Shown here one piece after another: positions 18,512 through 26,246 of a stretch of DNA of 64,000 bases. The stretch covers positions 58,621 to 122,620 of the forward strand of contig JAFLDV010000008.1 in the NCBI GenBank assembly GCA_017302255.1, in the 5' to 3' direction. The position numbers and the translations under genes are program-made. The first letter of the stretch is position 1. Each line of letters opens with the position of its first letter. Origin of the DNA: Gammaproteobacteria bacterium. Lineage in GTDB: Bacteria > Pseudomonadota > Gammaproteobacteria > Enterobacterales > Alteromonadaceae. Below the pieces are notes generated by a model. The model searched no databases. It was not told where the DNA came from and saw only the letters and a program-made list of their open reading frames with translations.

Positions 18512-19777
18512 ATGTCAATAACAACAAATAGCACAACGACGGTCGAACCGACCGGCGGCAATGGCCCAAATTATATGTTTGCGCTAACTAGTTTGACCTT
18601 TTTGTTTTTTATTTGGGGCTTTATCACCTGTCTGAATGACATTTTGGTTCCTCACTTGAAAAACGTTTTTGATCTTACGCACTTTCAAGCGTCTTTGATT
18701 CAGTTCTGCTTTTTCTTTGCCTACTTTGTAGTGTCGATCCCGGCAGGGTTTTTGGTGAAGAAAGTCGGTTACCAACGTGGTGCGGTGATTGGCTTAGTTG
18801 TTGCGGCTGTGGGTTGTTTGATGTTTTATCCTGCGGCGCAGCAGCAAGTTTATCCAATGTTCTTATCGGCACTTTTTGTGTTGGCGTCAGGCATTACAAT
18901 TTTGCAAGTGTCGGCAAACCCATATGTCACAGCTTTAGGTCGGAAAGAGACTGCATCAAGCCGTTTAACTTGGACTCAAGCCTTTAACTCATTCGGCACT
19001 ACCGTAGCACCATATTTTGGTGCCATTTTGATTTTATCTGCCGCCACTGCAGAAGTTGGTACGGCTGAATTCAAAGCGCAGGAAGCTGCTGCAGTCCAAG
19101 GCCCATATTTGTTTTTAGCGGGCGTATTGCTGCTGCTGGCGGTGGTTTTTCAAATTCTTAAATTACCAAAAGTAGTTGAACACCATGATCCTGCAGTTGC
19201 TGATAGTGATTCAGGTTCTGCATGGAAGCACAGTCATTTGGTCCTTGGTGCTATTGGTATTTTCTTGTATGTCGGTGGTGAAGTGGCTATCGGTACCAAT
19301 ATGATTGATTTCATTAGCCTGCCGGAAATTGCGGGTCTTGATCACGCCGCTGCCGGTAAGTTAGTTTCGTTTTACTGGGGCGGTGCTATGGTCGGCCGCT
19401 TTATTGGTGCCGTGGTTATGCAGTATGTGCCTGCAGGCAAAGTGTTGGCGTTTAATGCGGTTGCAGTCATGGCATTATTGGCAGTTACCGTGATGACAAC
19501 TGGCCATGTCGCCATGTGGTCATTAATTTTAATTGGTTTTTTTAACTCAATTATGTTCCCAACTATTTTTAGCCTTGCAGTAACCGGGTTAGGCCGTCAT
19601 ACCAGTCAAGGTAGTGGTGTTCTTTGTTTGGCAATTGTTGGTGGTGCTATTGTGCCAGTATTGCAGGGTTCGCTTGCTGACATCGTCGGCTTGCATCTGT
19701 CATATGCTTTACCAATTTTATGTTATGCCTACATCGTGTTTTATGGGCTTAAAGGTTCAGTGCCAAAACAGGCTTAA
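18512..19777 (+). CDS. Sugar MFS transporter, FucP/GluP family
   Basis: This 421-residue protein with about twelve hydrophobic segments belongs to the fucose permease (FHS) branch of the major facilitator superfamily, proton-linked importers of hexoses. The family signature is clear: [19 protein letters not shown] in helix 1, [24 protein letters not shown] spanning helices 2-3, and [21 protein letters not shown] lies near the C-terminus. The closest match by memory is the glucose/galactose transporter type; the substrate cannot be read from the sequence. The ATG at 18512 follows AAGAGA. No sugar catabolic gene or regulator is next to it, and a strong terminator ends the unit. Confidence 0.88.
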   Translation: MSITTNSTTTVEPTGGNGPNYMFALTSLTFLFFIWGFITCLNDILVPHLKNVFDLTHFQASLIQFCFFFAYFVVSIPAGFLVKKVGYQRGAVIGLVVAAVGCLMFYPAAQQQVYPMFLSALFVLASGITILQVSANPYVTALGRKETASSRLTWTQAFNSFGTTVAPYFGAILILSAATAEVGTAEFKAQEAAAVQGPYLFLAGVLLLLAVVFQILKLPKVVEHHDPAVADSDSGSAWKHSHLVLGAIGIFLYVGGEVAIGTNMIDFISLPEIAGLDHAAAGKLVSFYWGGAMVGRFIGAVVMQYVPAGKVLAFNAVAVMALLAVTVMTTGHVAMWSLILIGFFNSIMFPTIFSLAVTGLGRHTSQGSGVLCLAIVGGAIVPVLQGSLADIVGLHLSYALPILCYAYIVFYGLKGSVPKQA

Positions 19778-19795
19778 TTGCTTTAGTGAGATAAA

Positions 19796-19826
19796 GAAAA
19801 ACCGGCGATGCCGGTTTTTCTTTTTT
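19796..19826. terminator. Bidirectional terminator between permease and olsF
   Basis: GAAAAACCGGC and GCCGGTTTTTC form an 11-bp stem with the loop GAT. A T-rich tract follows on both strands, so it can serve the permease (+) and the convergent acyltransferase gene (-). Confidence 0.9.
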
Positions 19827-19877
19827 AGCGCTAGCAATCTTGAAGGTTTGCCAAGCTAACGCATTAGTAACATCACA

Positions 19878-21584
19878 TTAAGCCAAGTAGCGTTGACGTT
19901 TCTGCGCTTTTAATTTGGTCATATCTACCAGCACCAAACCATCTAAGCAGTTGGCGAAATCTGGATCTATGCCAAACGCAAGGTATTCAACCCCACCAGG
20001 TTCGGTCAACTCACTATATTGCTTATATAAAGTAGGGACTGTTAATCCCATATTGGCTAATAAGCATTTAAGCTGAACAAAGTCTTCCTGATAGTTGTTG
20101 CCATCAAACAAGTCGTCCATTTGCGCAAAGGTCTGATAGTCCAACTGATAAGGATTGTTGGCTTGGGCTTTGCCATCTTCAACGGCGAAATACAAGCTGT
20201 AGAAATACACCAATAAATCGCGCGCTGCTTTGGGATATTGGTTAGAAATGCTGACGCCGCCAAACAAATAACGAATATGCGGGTTGAGTTTTAGATAAGC
20301 GCCGATACCGAACCACAGGTAATCCAAACTGCGTTTACCCCAATATCTTGGTTGCACGAAGCTACGACCGAGCTCTAGGCCTTGCGCCAAAAATGGCTGC
20401 ATGTTGGGCGCGTAATGGAACAACGAAGCGGTATATAAGCCTTCCATGCCATGTTCCGCCATCACTTTGGCGCTATCGGCAAAGCGATAAGCACCGACTA
20501 GCTCTAATTCTTCAGCATCCCATAAAATCAGTTGCTGGTAATACCCATCATATTTATCTAAATCGCGACGCAGGCCAGAGCCTTCACCAACAGCCCGAAA
20601 ACTCAGTTCGCGCAACCGACCAATCTCGCGCAGCAGTGCTGAGCTTTGTTGATGTTGGTACAGGTATATTTGTTTGCCATCACTGGTTTCTCCCAAATGC
20701 TGGCAGGCTTCGATGGCTTTTTTCAGTCCCATCCGATCTTCGGGGTGAGCAATTGATGCTTCAGTTTTAAATAGTGGGGATTTATCTTTGCCAAGGCGAT
20801 ACAAGTGTTTTTTGAACAGCTTAATTAAGGCTGCAGGTTCTAATTCCACTTTGCTGTAGCTGCTGTAAGGGATTAATTCGCCGACCCGGATCGCAATCTG
20901 TTTTTGTTTTTGTTTAAACATTTCTTGCACCAGCAACATGGTCGCCAGTGGTTTATAAATCATTGAGGCACCATAGAACAAAGCTGAGTTCCGAGCATCG
21001 ATAAACACCGGCAGAATTGGTGCTTTTGCCGAACGAGCAAAACGTAAGAATCCGCCATGCCATTTGCCATCGCGCACGCCGTTAGGTTTTAACCGAGAAA
21101 CCTCGCCCGCAGGAAATAGAATAATCGCGCCTTCTTGCTGCAAATGGTCACGAATATGATCGAGCTTGCGCTTTTCGGTGCCGCCTTGCAGGTTATTGAC
21201 CGGTAGCAACAGCTCATGCAATGGCTCAACTGCGCTTAACACTTGGTTGGCCACAACTTTGACATCGGCGCGAATGGAGCTCACCAGTTTAATCAACGCT
21301 AAACCGTCCAGAGAACCAATTGGATGGTTAGCGATAATAACTACGCGGCCGCTTACTGGGATCCGTTCTTGTTCGTGGTCACGAACTGCAAAACGGAACT
21401 GGAAATACTCGAGAACTTGTTCAACAAACTCAACGCCTTGCAGGTGGGGATATTGCTTGGCAAATTGGCGAAAATCTTCTTCATGCAATAGTTGTTTTAA
21501 CGCGCCAGTTACCGGTTTTGCCAACCATGGACGTTGCTGCAAACTGGGTAAGTGTTGTTGTAATACTTGTTCGACGTTAATCAT
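19878..21584 (-). CDS. olsF: Bifunctional ornithine lipid synthase-type acyltransferase (OlsF-like)
   Basis: This 568-residue protein joins two acyltransferases. The N-terminal part (about residues 60-280) is a PlsC-like domain with ANHPIGSLDG and FPAGEVSR. The C-terminal part is an OlsB/hemolysin-type GNAT-like domain (LRELSFRAVGEG, LRRDLDKYD, PRYWGKRSLDYLWFGIGAYL). This matches OlsF, which makes phosphorus-free ornithine lipids by N-acylating ornithine and then O-acylating the product. The start ATG at 21584 has GAGGAA eight bases upstream; the frame is open 63 codons further but reaches into the divergent ghrA control region. It stands alone. The reaction is from the family and untested here; another amino-acid head group is possible. 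Confidence 0.8.
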   Translation of the reverse strand: MINVEQVLQQHLPSLQQRPWLAKPVTGALKQLLHEEDFRQFAKQYPHLQGVEFVEQVLEYFQFRFAVRDHEQERIPVSGRVVIIANHPIGSLDGLALIKLVSSIRADVKVVANQVLSAVEPLHELLLPVNNLQGGTEKRKLDHIRDHLQQEGAIILFPAGEVSRLKPNGVRDGKWHGGFLRFARSAKAPILPVFIDARNSALFYGASMIYKPLATMLLVQEMFKQKQKQIAIRVGELIPYSSYSKVELEPAALIKLFKKHLYRLGKDKSPLFKTEASIAHPEDRMGLKKAIEACQHLGETSDGKQIYLYQHQQSSALLREIGRLRELSFRAVGEGSGLRRDLDKYDGYYQQLILWDAEELELVGAYRFADSAKVMAEHGMEGLYTASLFHYAPNMQPFLAQGLELGRSFVQPRYWGKRSLDYLWFGIGAYLKLNPHIRYLFGGVSISNQYPKAARDLLVYFYSLYFAVEDGKAQANNPYQLDYQTFAQMDDLFDGNNYQEDFVQLKCLLANMGLTVPTLYKQYSELTEPGGVEYLAFGIDPDFANCLDGLVLVDMTKLKAQKRQRYLA

Positions 21585-21636
21585 TACGGATTTCCTCATG
21601 CAGCTTTGCTTACTTATTAGCCTAGAGTTTCCGTAT

Positions 21637-21648
21637 GACATTAATGTC
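21637..21648. promoter_or_regulatory. 12-bp perfect palindrome between olsF and ghrA
   Basis: GACATTAATGTC is its own reverse complement and lies 53 bases before the olsF start. It could be an operator for either divergent gene; no regulator is suggested. Confidence 0.3.
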
Positions 21649-21795
21649 TCAGAATTATGGCAATTTGCAGAAGCCTGCGTGCTCGTCCTTTGTTGAAGTT
21701 TTGACAGGTGCATCATGGCTTTGGTGATGTCGTGCTGGTGGCGAGGTCGCTTCTTCTTTAGAATATTCGCCAAAGTGGCTGTTCAGAGTGAAATC

Positions 21796-22716
21796 ATGTC
21801 AATCTTGTTAGTGATCCCCGATCGCAAGTTAACGCATTTAGTCGCCGAATTGCAGCAGCAACTGCCCCAGGTGCCTATTGTCGTTTGGCCGGATGTCCCA
21901 GATCCCGATGCCATCAGCTTTGCTGTGGTTTGGCGACAGCCTGCGGGAAGTCTTACTCCCTTTAACAACTTGCGGGCGCTGCAGTCATTTGGTGCGGGTG
22001 TCGACAATATCTTGGTTGATCCGCTGCTACCAAAATTACCGCTGGCACGGATTGTCGATCCAGATCTGACGGCATCCATGATTCAATATCTCGACACAGC
22101 CTTAGGTTTTTATCGGTATCGTTTTGATGAATACATCAACGCTCAGCAAACACAGCGCTGGCATCCGCGCAGTCGACGCCAGCTTAAAGCAGTGACTGTG
22201 CTTGGCCTTGGTGAGTTAGGTGCAGCGGTAGCTATGCATTTAAGCCAACAAGGTTGGCAAGTGAGCGGTTGGTCAAACAGTGCCAAGCATATAGATGGTG
22301 TTAATTGTTACGCCGGTTTAGCGGAATTACCCTTAGCGCTTGCTGAGACAGATGTGTTGATTTGTTTGTTGCCTCTCACCAGTACTACCAACAATTTACT
22401 TAACTCAGAAACTTTGGCGTTTTGTCGTCAAGGTGTGATCTTTATCAATGTTGCGCGTGGGGCAATTGTGGATGATGACGCGCTATTGGCGGCATTGCAA
22501 AGCGGTCAGGTCTCGGCGGCATGTTTGGATGTATTTCGGCAGGAACCATTGCCCGCCGAGCATCCATATTGGCAGCAGCCAAACGTCTTAGTGACGCCGC
22601 ATATCTCTGCGGTCACCAATGCGCAAACGGCAGTGACTCAGATTGTGGAAAACTACAAACGCTGTATGGCTTCACTGCCAATGTTCAATTTAATCGACCA
22701 GCAAAGGGGTTATTAA
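21796..22716 (+). CDS. ghrA: Glyoxylate/hydroxypyruvate reductase A
   Basis: GhrA reduces glyoxylate and hydroxypyruvate with NADPH. The 306-residue protein is a D-isomer-specific 2-hydroxyacid dehydrogenase. The Rossmann motif is GLGELG (about residues 138-143). The substrate-binding arginine lies in NVARGAIVDD, the glutamate in FRQEPLP and the catalytic histidine in TPHIS. QSFGAGVDNI is typical of GhrA. The ATG at 21796 gives the family N-terminus MSILLVIPD; 27 extra in-frame codons upstream look unrelated. Its stop overlaps the start of the next gene (TAATG), and with the crotonase and GNAT genes it forms a tight operon. Confidence 0.92.
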   Translation: MSILLVIPDRKLTHLVAELQQQLPQVPIVVWPDVPDPDAISFAVVWRQPAGSLTPFNNLRALQSFGAGVDNILVDPLLPKLPLARIVDPDLTASMIQYLDTALGFYRYRFDEYINAQQTQRWHPRSRRQLKAVTVLGLGELGAAVAMHLSQQGWQVSGWSNSAKHIDGVNCYAGLAELPLALAETDVLICLLPLTSTTNNLLNSETLAFCRQGVIFINVARGAIVDDDALLAALQSGQVSAACLDVFRQEPLPAEHPYWQQPNVLVTPHISAVTNAQTAVTQIVENYKRCMASLPMFNLIDQQRGY

Positions 22717-23477
22717 TGGCTACTTTTACGCTTGAGAAACATGGGCATTTGGCCGTGCTGACGTTAGTCAGTCATGAGAAACGCAATTTACTTACACCAC
22801 AAATTGCCCTCGAAATCGCTGATGCAGTGAATAAACTCACCGACGATACTGAGATTAAAGCTCTAGCAGTCACCGGCCTGCAAAATTCATTTTGCGCGGG
22901 TGCTGATTTGGATGCGCTATTAGAAGCCGCTAATGGTGATGGTGAAGAGCTGCAACAAATCTATTCGGCGTTCACTTCTGTGGCGCATAGCCCGCTTTTG
23001 ACTATCGCCTTAGTCAATGGTCCCGCGCTTGGTGCTGGCATGAATCTAGCGATGGCTTGTGATATTCGGATCGCCAGCGGTGATGCATGGTTTGAAAGTC
23101 GCTTTTTCACGCTGGGCATTCACCCAGGTGGCGGTCATAGTTGGTTATTGCCGCAGTTAGTGGGTTGGCAGCAAGCCGCGGCCATGATTTTTAGTGGTGA
23201 GCGGCTATCGGCGACTGAGGCGTTAAAAGCCGGTTTTATTAAAGAGTTAGTGCCTGCCGATGAGTTACTGACTCGGGCTAAAGCCTTAACTAATCATTTG
23301 GCGACAGTTCCTGCGGAATTAGTTCGACAAACCAAGACCTCAATGCTGGCATTACGGGGTTGTGTCCGCCAAGACGATGCAGTAGCTTTTGAGTTCCGGC
23401 AGCAATTCCAATCGCTGCAGACCGACACTGCGAGGGCGAATATCTCCGCTCTCTTGGCGAAAATTCAAAAGAAATAG
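22716..23477 (+). CDS. Enoyl-CoA hydratase/isomerase (crotonase) family protein
   Basis: This 253-residue crotonase-fold protein acts on acyl-CoA esters. The oxyanion-hole segments NSFCAGADLDAL and GPALGAGMNLAMACDIR are intact. The positions of the two catalytic glutamates of classical hydratases are changed: the segment aligned with PEI reads RFF, and the later one in WQQAAAMIFSG holds alanine. It is therefore unlikely to be an ordinary hydratase; an isomerase, hydrolase or other crotonase activity is possible. AAAGGGG precedes the ATG, which overlaps the ghrA stop. No other fatty acid oxidation gene is nearby. Confidence 0.85.
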   Translation: MATFTLEKHGHLAVLTLVSHEKRNLLTPQIALEIADAVNKLTDDTEIKALAVTGLQNSFCAGADLDALLEAANGDGEELQQIYSAFTSVAHSPLLTIALVNGPALGAGMNLAMACDIRIASGDAWFESRFFTLGIHPGGGHSWLLPQLVGWQQAAAMIFSGERLSATEALKAGFIKELVPADELLTRAKALTNHLATVPAELVRQTKTSMLALRGCVRQDDAVAFEFRQQFQSLQTDTARANISALLAKIQKK

Positions 23478-23490
23478 CTGGATAAATTTG

Positions 23491-24066
23491 ATGGCAGAAA
23501 AATTAGTAACCACTTGGTACTTGGAGTATCAAGGACCTTTAGCCACGTTACCGGAATGGCCGGAAGGGGTCATGTTAATGGAAGCCGAGCAGGCGAGCCC
23601 TGAGCTTAGCCAGTTCCTGTTCTGTGCGGTTGGCACGCCCTGGCATTGGTTCAGCCGGTTAAGCTGGACTTACCAAGATTGGCAGCATTATTTTGCCACT
23701 GAACAAGTGCGGACATGGGTGTTGTATCAACGTGGTACGCCAGTCGGCTTTGTTGAATTGCGTAAAGGCAATGATCTGAGTGTGGAACTGAAGTTTTTCG
23801 GATTAATGCCAAGCGCGACAGGGCAGGGGCTTGGGCCATTATTGGCGACAGCAGCGGTTGCGCTGGCGCAGCAATGGCATGCAGGTAAAGTTTGGGTCCA
23901 TACCTGCAGTGAAGATCATCCGGCGGCGCTAGCGACCTATCAACGTGCTGGGTTTAACCTAACTGACACTGTAACTGAACTGGAAGAAGTGCCAGCTGAT
24001 TACGCAGCGGCTGCTTTGTGTAAGCCTTATGTCGATAGTCGTCTGCATTTGTTGGCACAGCGATAG
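23491..24066 (+). CDS. GNAT family N-acetyltransferase
   Basis: This 191-residue protein has the acetyl-CoA-binding signature GQGLGPLLATAAV near residues 108-120. The later segment HPAALATYQRAGF is the usual GNAT C-terminal part. The substrate cannot be told; it may be a small molecule or a protein amino group. The ATG at 23491 lies 13 bases after the crotonase stop and is preferred over an open frame that begins inside that gene. It is the last gene of the ghrA operon. No terminator is obvious downstream. Confidence 0.85.
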   Translation: MAEKLVTTWYLEYQGPLATLPEWPEGVMLMEAEQASPELSQFLFCAVGTPWHWFSRLSWTYQDWQHYFATEQVRTWVLYQRGTPVGFVELRKGNDLSVELKFFGLMPSATGQGLGPLLATAAVALAQQWHAGKVWVHTCSEDHPAALATYQRAGFNLTDTVTELEEVPADYAAAALCKPYVDSRLHLLAQR

Positions 24067-24240
24067 TCGACAGATTCTGAGTGCTGGAGTTGCTATTTTA
24101 TTGCTGGAAAGTGGCGCTCTTATCGATTGATAAAGGCTGCAACGCAGCAAATTTGCTGAGGAATTTTAACGATATCGATAGTTCGCTGGCTAGTTCGCTA
24201 AGCGAATAAATAATAAGCAATAAATAGCAGTTAAAAGGCA

Positions 24241-24269
24241 TTGTCATCAGGTTGGAAACTTACTACACT
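24241..24269 (+). promoter_or_regulatory. Sigma70-type promoter upstream of the 36-residue protein
   Basis: TTGTCA (24241-24246) and TACACT (24264-24269) are separated by 17 bases. A GC-rich discriminator (GGGCGCG) follows. A 13-base palindrome (TTCGCTAAGCGAA, 24194-24206) lies 34 bases upstream of the -35 box. The predicted leader before the small gene is about 55 bases. Confidence 0.62.
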
Positions 24270-24330
24270 GGGCGCGATGTCAAAGCATTGACAGCTAAAA
24301 ATAAGAACAAGATCTGAGGTTCCACTTAAA

Positions 24331-24441
24331 ATGAGTAAAGCGTCCAGTCGTGGGTTTGGCTTTACTGCAATCGCTATTATGGTGATTTTAATGGCATTAT
24401 CTGCCATGACGACCACTGCAGAGGCAGTTGCATTGTTATAA
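24331..24441 (+). CDS. 36-residue single-pass membrane protein
   Basis: A short frame encodes 36 residues: a basic N-terminus (MSKASSRGFGF), one hydrophobic helix (TAIAIMVILMALSAM) and a short alanine-rich tail. I do not recognise a family. It fits a small inner-membrane protein; it might instead be a signal-peptide-like fragment. Coding is supported by a well-spaced promoter 60 bases upstream and by GAGGT about 11 bases before the ATG, although that spacing is long. It lies alone between the ghrA operon and smrA, with hairpins downstream. Confidence 0.5.
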   Translation: MSKASSRGFGFTAIAIMVILMALSAMTTTAEAVALL

Positions 24442-24457
24442 GCCTGTTGGTGTAGGC

Positions 24458-24484
24458 GTTGACCATGCTAAACCCATGGTCAAC
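24458..24484. terminator. Hairpin between the small membrane gene and smrA
   Basis: GTTGACCATG and CATGGTCAAC form a 10-bp stem with a 7-base loop, followed by a second small hairpin (ACTGTC/GACAGT) but no T-run. It may mark a 3' end; its core resembles the hairpin at 10241-10269. Confidence 0.35.
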
Positions 24485-24540
24485 TGTCCAAAGCGACAGT
24501 GTCTAGTTTCTTCCAGAGTTTTGTCGTTTTCCAACATCCC

Positions 24541-25119
24541 TCATTTCTTCTGATGCCGTTCGCGGTTTTCACGTTTTTGCTCGGCATTTTTACTCAGTAA
24601 AACGTATGTTGCCGCATAACCGCCATGATTCTTTTGCGCAGTGTGACACGCCAAGACTTCTGGTAATTGCATCAACCATTTAAAGGTATAACTTTTCAAG
24701 ATGGCTGGGTGCGGTTTACTATCGCGTCCCATGCCATGGTGGATCAATAAAGTGCGGATCCCTCGGGTATGGCAATCGTTAATGAAGTTGCCAAGTGCAG
24801 AGCGCGCTTCCACCAAGGTTTTGCCCAAAAGCATCAATGTTGCATCGACTTGGTACTTACCAAGGCGCAAGTTTTTGTAAACACCTTCTTGCACACCATC
24901 TTTTTTATAGGCAAATACTTCGTCGGGTTTGACTAAATCGACATATTCCATCGATAAATAATTGGCATCGTATTCGGGTTCCATTTCTGCAGCTTTGCGA
25001 CGGGCCAATTGAGCAATAGTTGGGGAATGTTCACCATTTTCAGTGACTAACACATCAGGGGTTAGCCGTTTGACATCGGCCATCTCTTGGAAAAATAGCG
25101 CTAGTTCGTCGTTTTGCAT
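24541..25119 (-). CDS. smrA: Smr-domain protein SmrA (putative DNA endonuclease)
   Basis: This 192-residue protein carries a C-terminal Smr domain (about residues 90-175), with the motif LLIHHGMGRDSKPHP followed by HTAQKNHGGYAATYVLL. Smr domains have nicking endonuclease activity; the E. coli relatives SmrA (YdaL) and SmrB differ in role, SmrB rescuing stalled ribosomes. The N-terminal extension (FFQEMADVKRL) resembles SmrA. The tail is lysine, arginine and glutamate rich. The function of SmrA itself is poorly known. It is transcribed alone and is divergent from the next membrane protein gene. Confidence 0.85.
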   Translation of the reverse strand: MQNDELALFFQEMADVKRLTPDVLVTENGEHSPTIAQLARRKAAEMEPEYDANYLSMEYVDLVKPDEVFAYKKDGVQEGVYKNLRLGKYQVDATLMLLGKTLVEARSALGNFINDCHTRGIRTLLIHHGMGRDSKPHPAILKSYTFKWLMQLPEVLACHTAQKNHGGYAATYVLLSKNAEQKRENRERHQKK

Positions 25120-25327
25120 CAGGTTACAGCTCCAAATTTATCCCGTTGATTATAACTGTGTACGTGCTTGTACCCAAATAGATCGTTTGCACAAAATTTG
25201 TTCATGGGCTAGATTCATTGAACTACCTGATGGAATGGGTACATCACTTAACAAGTTAAGTGGTTTGGGGTCAGTCAGAGTCTGTAGGCTCTTTAGTCTG
25301 TTAGCCAGTTTGACACGGAGGCGTATT

Positions 25328-25702
25328 ATGATACCAAAACAGTTATATGAAAGCTTACCTTACCTGTATATGGCGCTGGGTGTTGCGGTGTTGTTCGCCA
25401 TCGGCAATTACTTTGCTCTATTCTCTGGCTTGATGCTTTTTCTTGCGGGTTCATTGATTTGGATTTTGCGCTCAGACCATCGACGTGCTTCTCGCAAACA
25501 ACGGGGCCCTTTGCCATATTGGCTTTATGAACTGCAGCCGTTTATTTATGCTGCTTTTGGTATTAGCTTATGGCTCTATTCGCAAAGTGTCTATTTTTAC
25601 CCTTCAGCAGCTTTATTAACGGTGACAGGTTTACAGGTATGGTACCTGCGTGGTGTTCAGCGACGTCATCGCATGCCAGTGAATCATCGGGCTTTAATTT
25701 AG
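25328..25702 (+). CDS. Small membrane protein, four hydrophobic segments
   Basis: I do not recognise a family for this 124-residue protein. It seems to contain two similar halves, each with a tyrosine-rich amphipathic stretch and two hydrophobic helices: YESLPYLYMALGVAVLFAIG with the following FALFSGLMLFLAGSLIWILR, and YELQPFIYAAFGISLWLYS with YPSAALLTVTGLQVWYLRG. Each half ends in a basic cluster, suggesting an internal duplication with both loops in the cytoplasm. GGAGGC lies seven bases before the ATG at 25328, which decides the start against an open frame reaching back to 25043. A strong terminator follows. Confidence 0.8.
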   Translation: MIPKQLYESLPYLYMALGVAVLFAIGNYFALFSGLMLFLAGSLIWILRSDHRRASRKQRGPLPYWLYELQPFIYAAFGISLWLYSQSVYFYPSAALLTVTGLQVWYLRGVQRRHRMPVNHRALI

Positions 25703-25735
25703 CGAGTAAAAAACGGCTCTATGTTACAGATACAG

Positions 25736-25777
25736 AAAACCCAATTTCAGCAGCACTGAAATTGGGTTTTTCGTTTT
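25736..25777. terminator. Bidirectional terminator
   Basis: AAAACCCAATTTCAG and CTGAAATTGGGTTTT form a 15-bp stem with a 5-base loop, followed by TCGTTTT on the plus strand and GGTTTTC on the minus strand. It lies between two convergent units. Confidence 0.92.
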
Positions 25778-25793
25778 AAACGAGCTGACATTA

Positions 25794-26246
25794 TTACTGT
25801 AGTAAGTGACCGATGACGCCAACTAAGCCATCGCGTCGGTCAATGGTATAGGTTTGGCAATCTGTTTTTGATTTCGCTTCAAAACAAAGATTCATCTCGT
25901 TGCGACCAGTATCAAAGCTAACTTGTAGATTGCTATCGAGCAGACCTTCGCCACGCCCAAACAAACCAGGCCAATAGATGCTACTCGCCTGAATGTTCAT
26001 TTTTCGGTAGACGATTAACTCAGGTTTCGGAAACACCACAAGCAGCACGACAAAACTAATCAATACCACCAGCCAAAACTTCCCACCTGATTTTGCATCT
26101 GGTTGAGCTTTTGCTGAGGAACGCGCGGTCTGTACTGCTGTAGCGCCGCCGGCTGTTGCTTGGCTGGTAGTTGTCGACGTCGCAGCAGGCTTTTTATTGC
26201 TATCGACGTCTTTTAACAAGCCAACTTTTTTAATTTCTTTTGCCAT
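25794..26246 (-). CDS. Unknown single-pass membrane protein encoded with the M28 peptidase
   Basis: I do not recognise this 150-residue protein. It has a cytoplasmic alanine, threonine and lysine-rich segment of about 55 residues, probably disordered. One hydrophobic helix follows at about 57-73 (FWLVVLISFVVLLVVF), then an extracytoplasmic part of about 75 residues with two cysteines (LCFEAK and TDCQTY) that could form a disulfide. Its start overlaps the stop of the upstream peptidase by one base, so the two are translationally coupled and may act together in the periplasm. No sequence feature points to a catalytic role. Confidence 0.75.
   Translation of the reverse strand: MAKEIKKVGLLKDVDSNKKPAATSTTTSQATAGGATAVQTARSSAKAQPDAKSGGKFWLVVLISFVVLLVVFPKPELIVYRKMNIQASSIYWPGLFGRGEGLLDSNLQVSFDTGRNEMNLCFEAKSKTDCQTYTIDRRDGLVGVIGHLLQ

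Noticed and set aside
21585..21773. 63-residue N-terminal extension of the OlsF-like protein
   Set aside because: It has no domain and enters the divergent ghrA control region; GAGGAA before 21584 marks the start.
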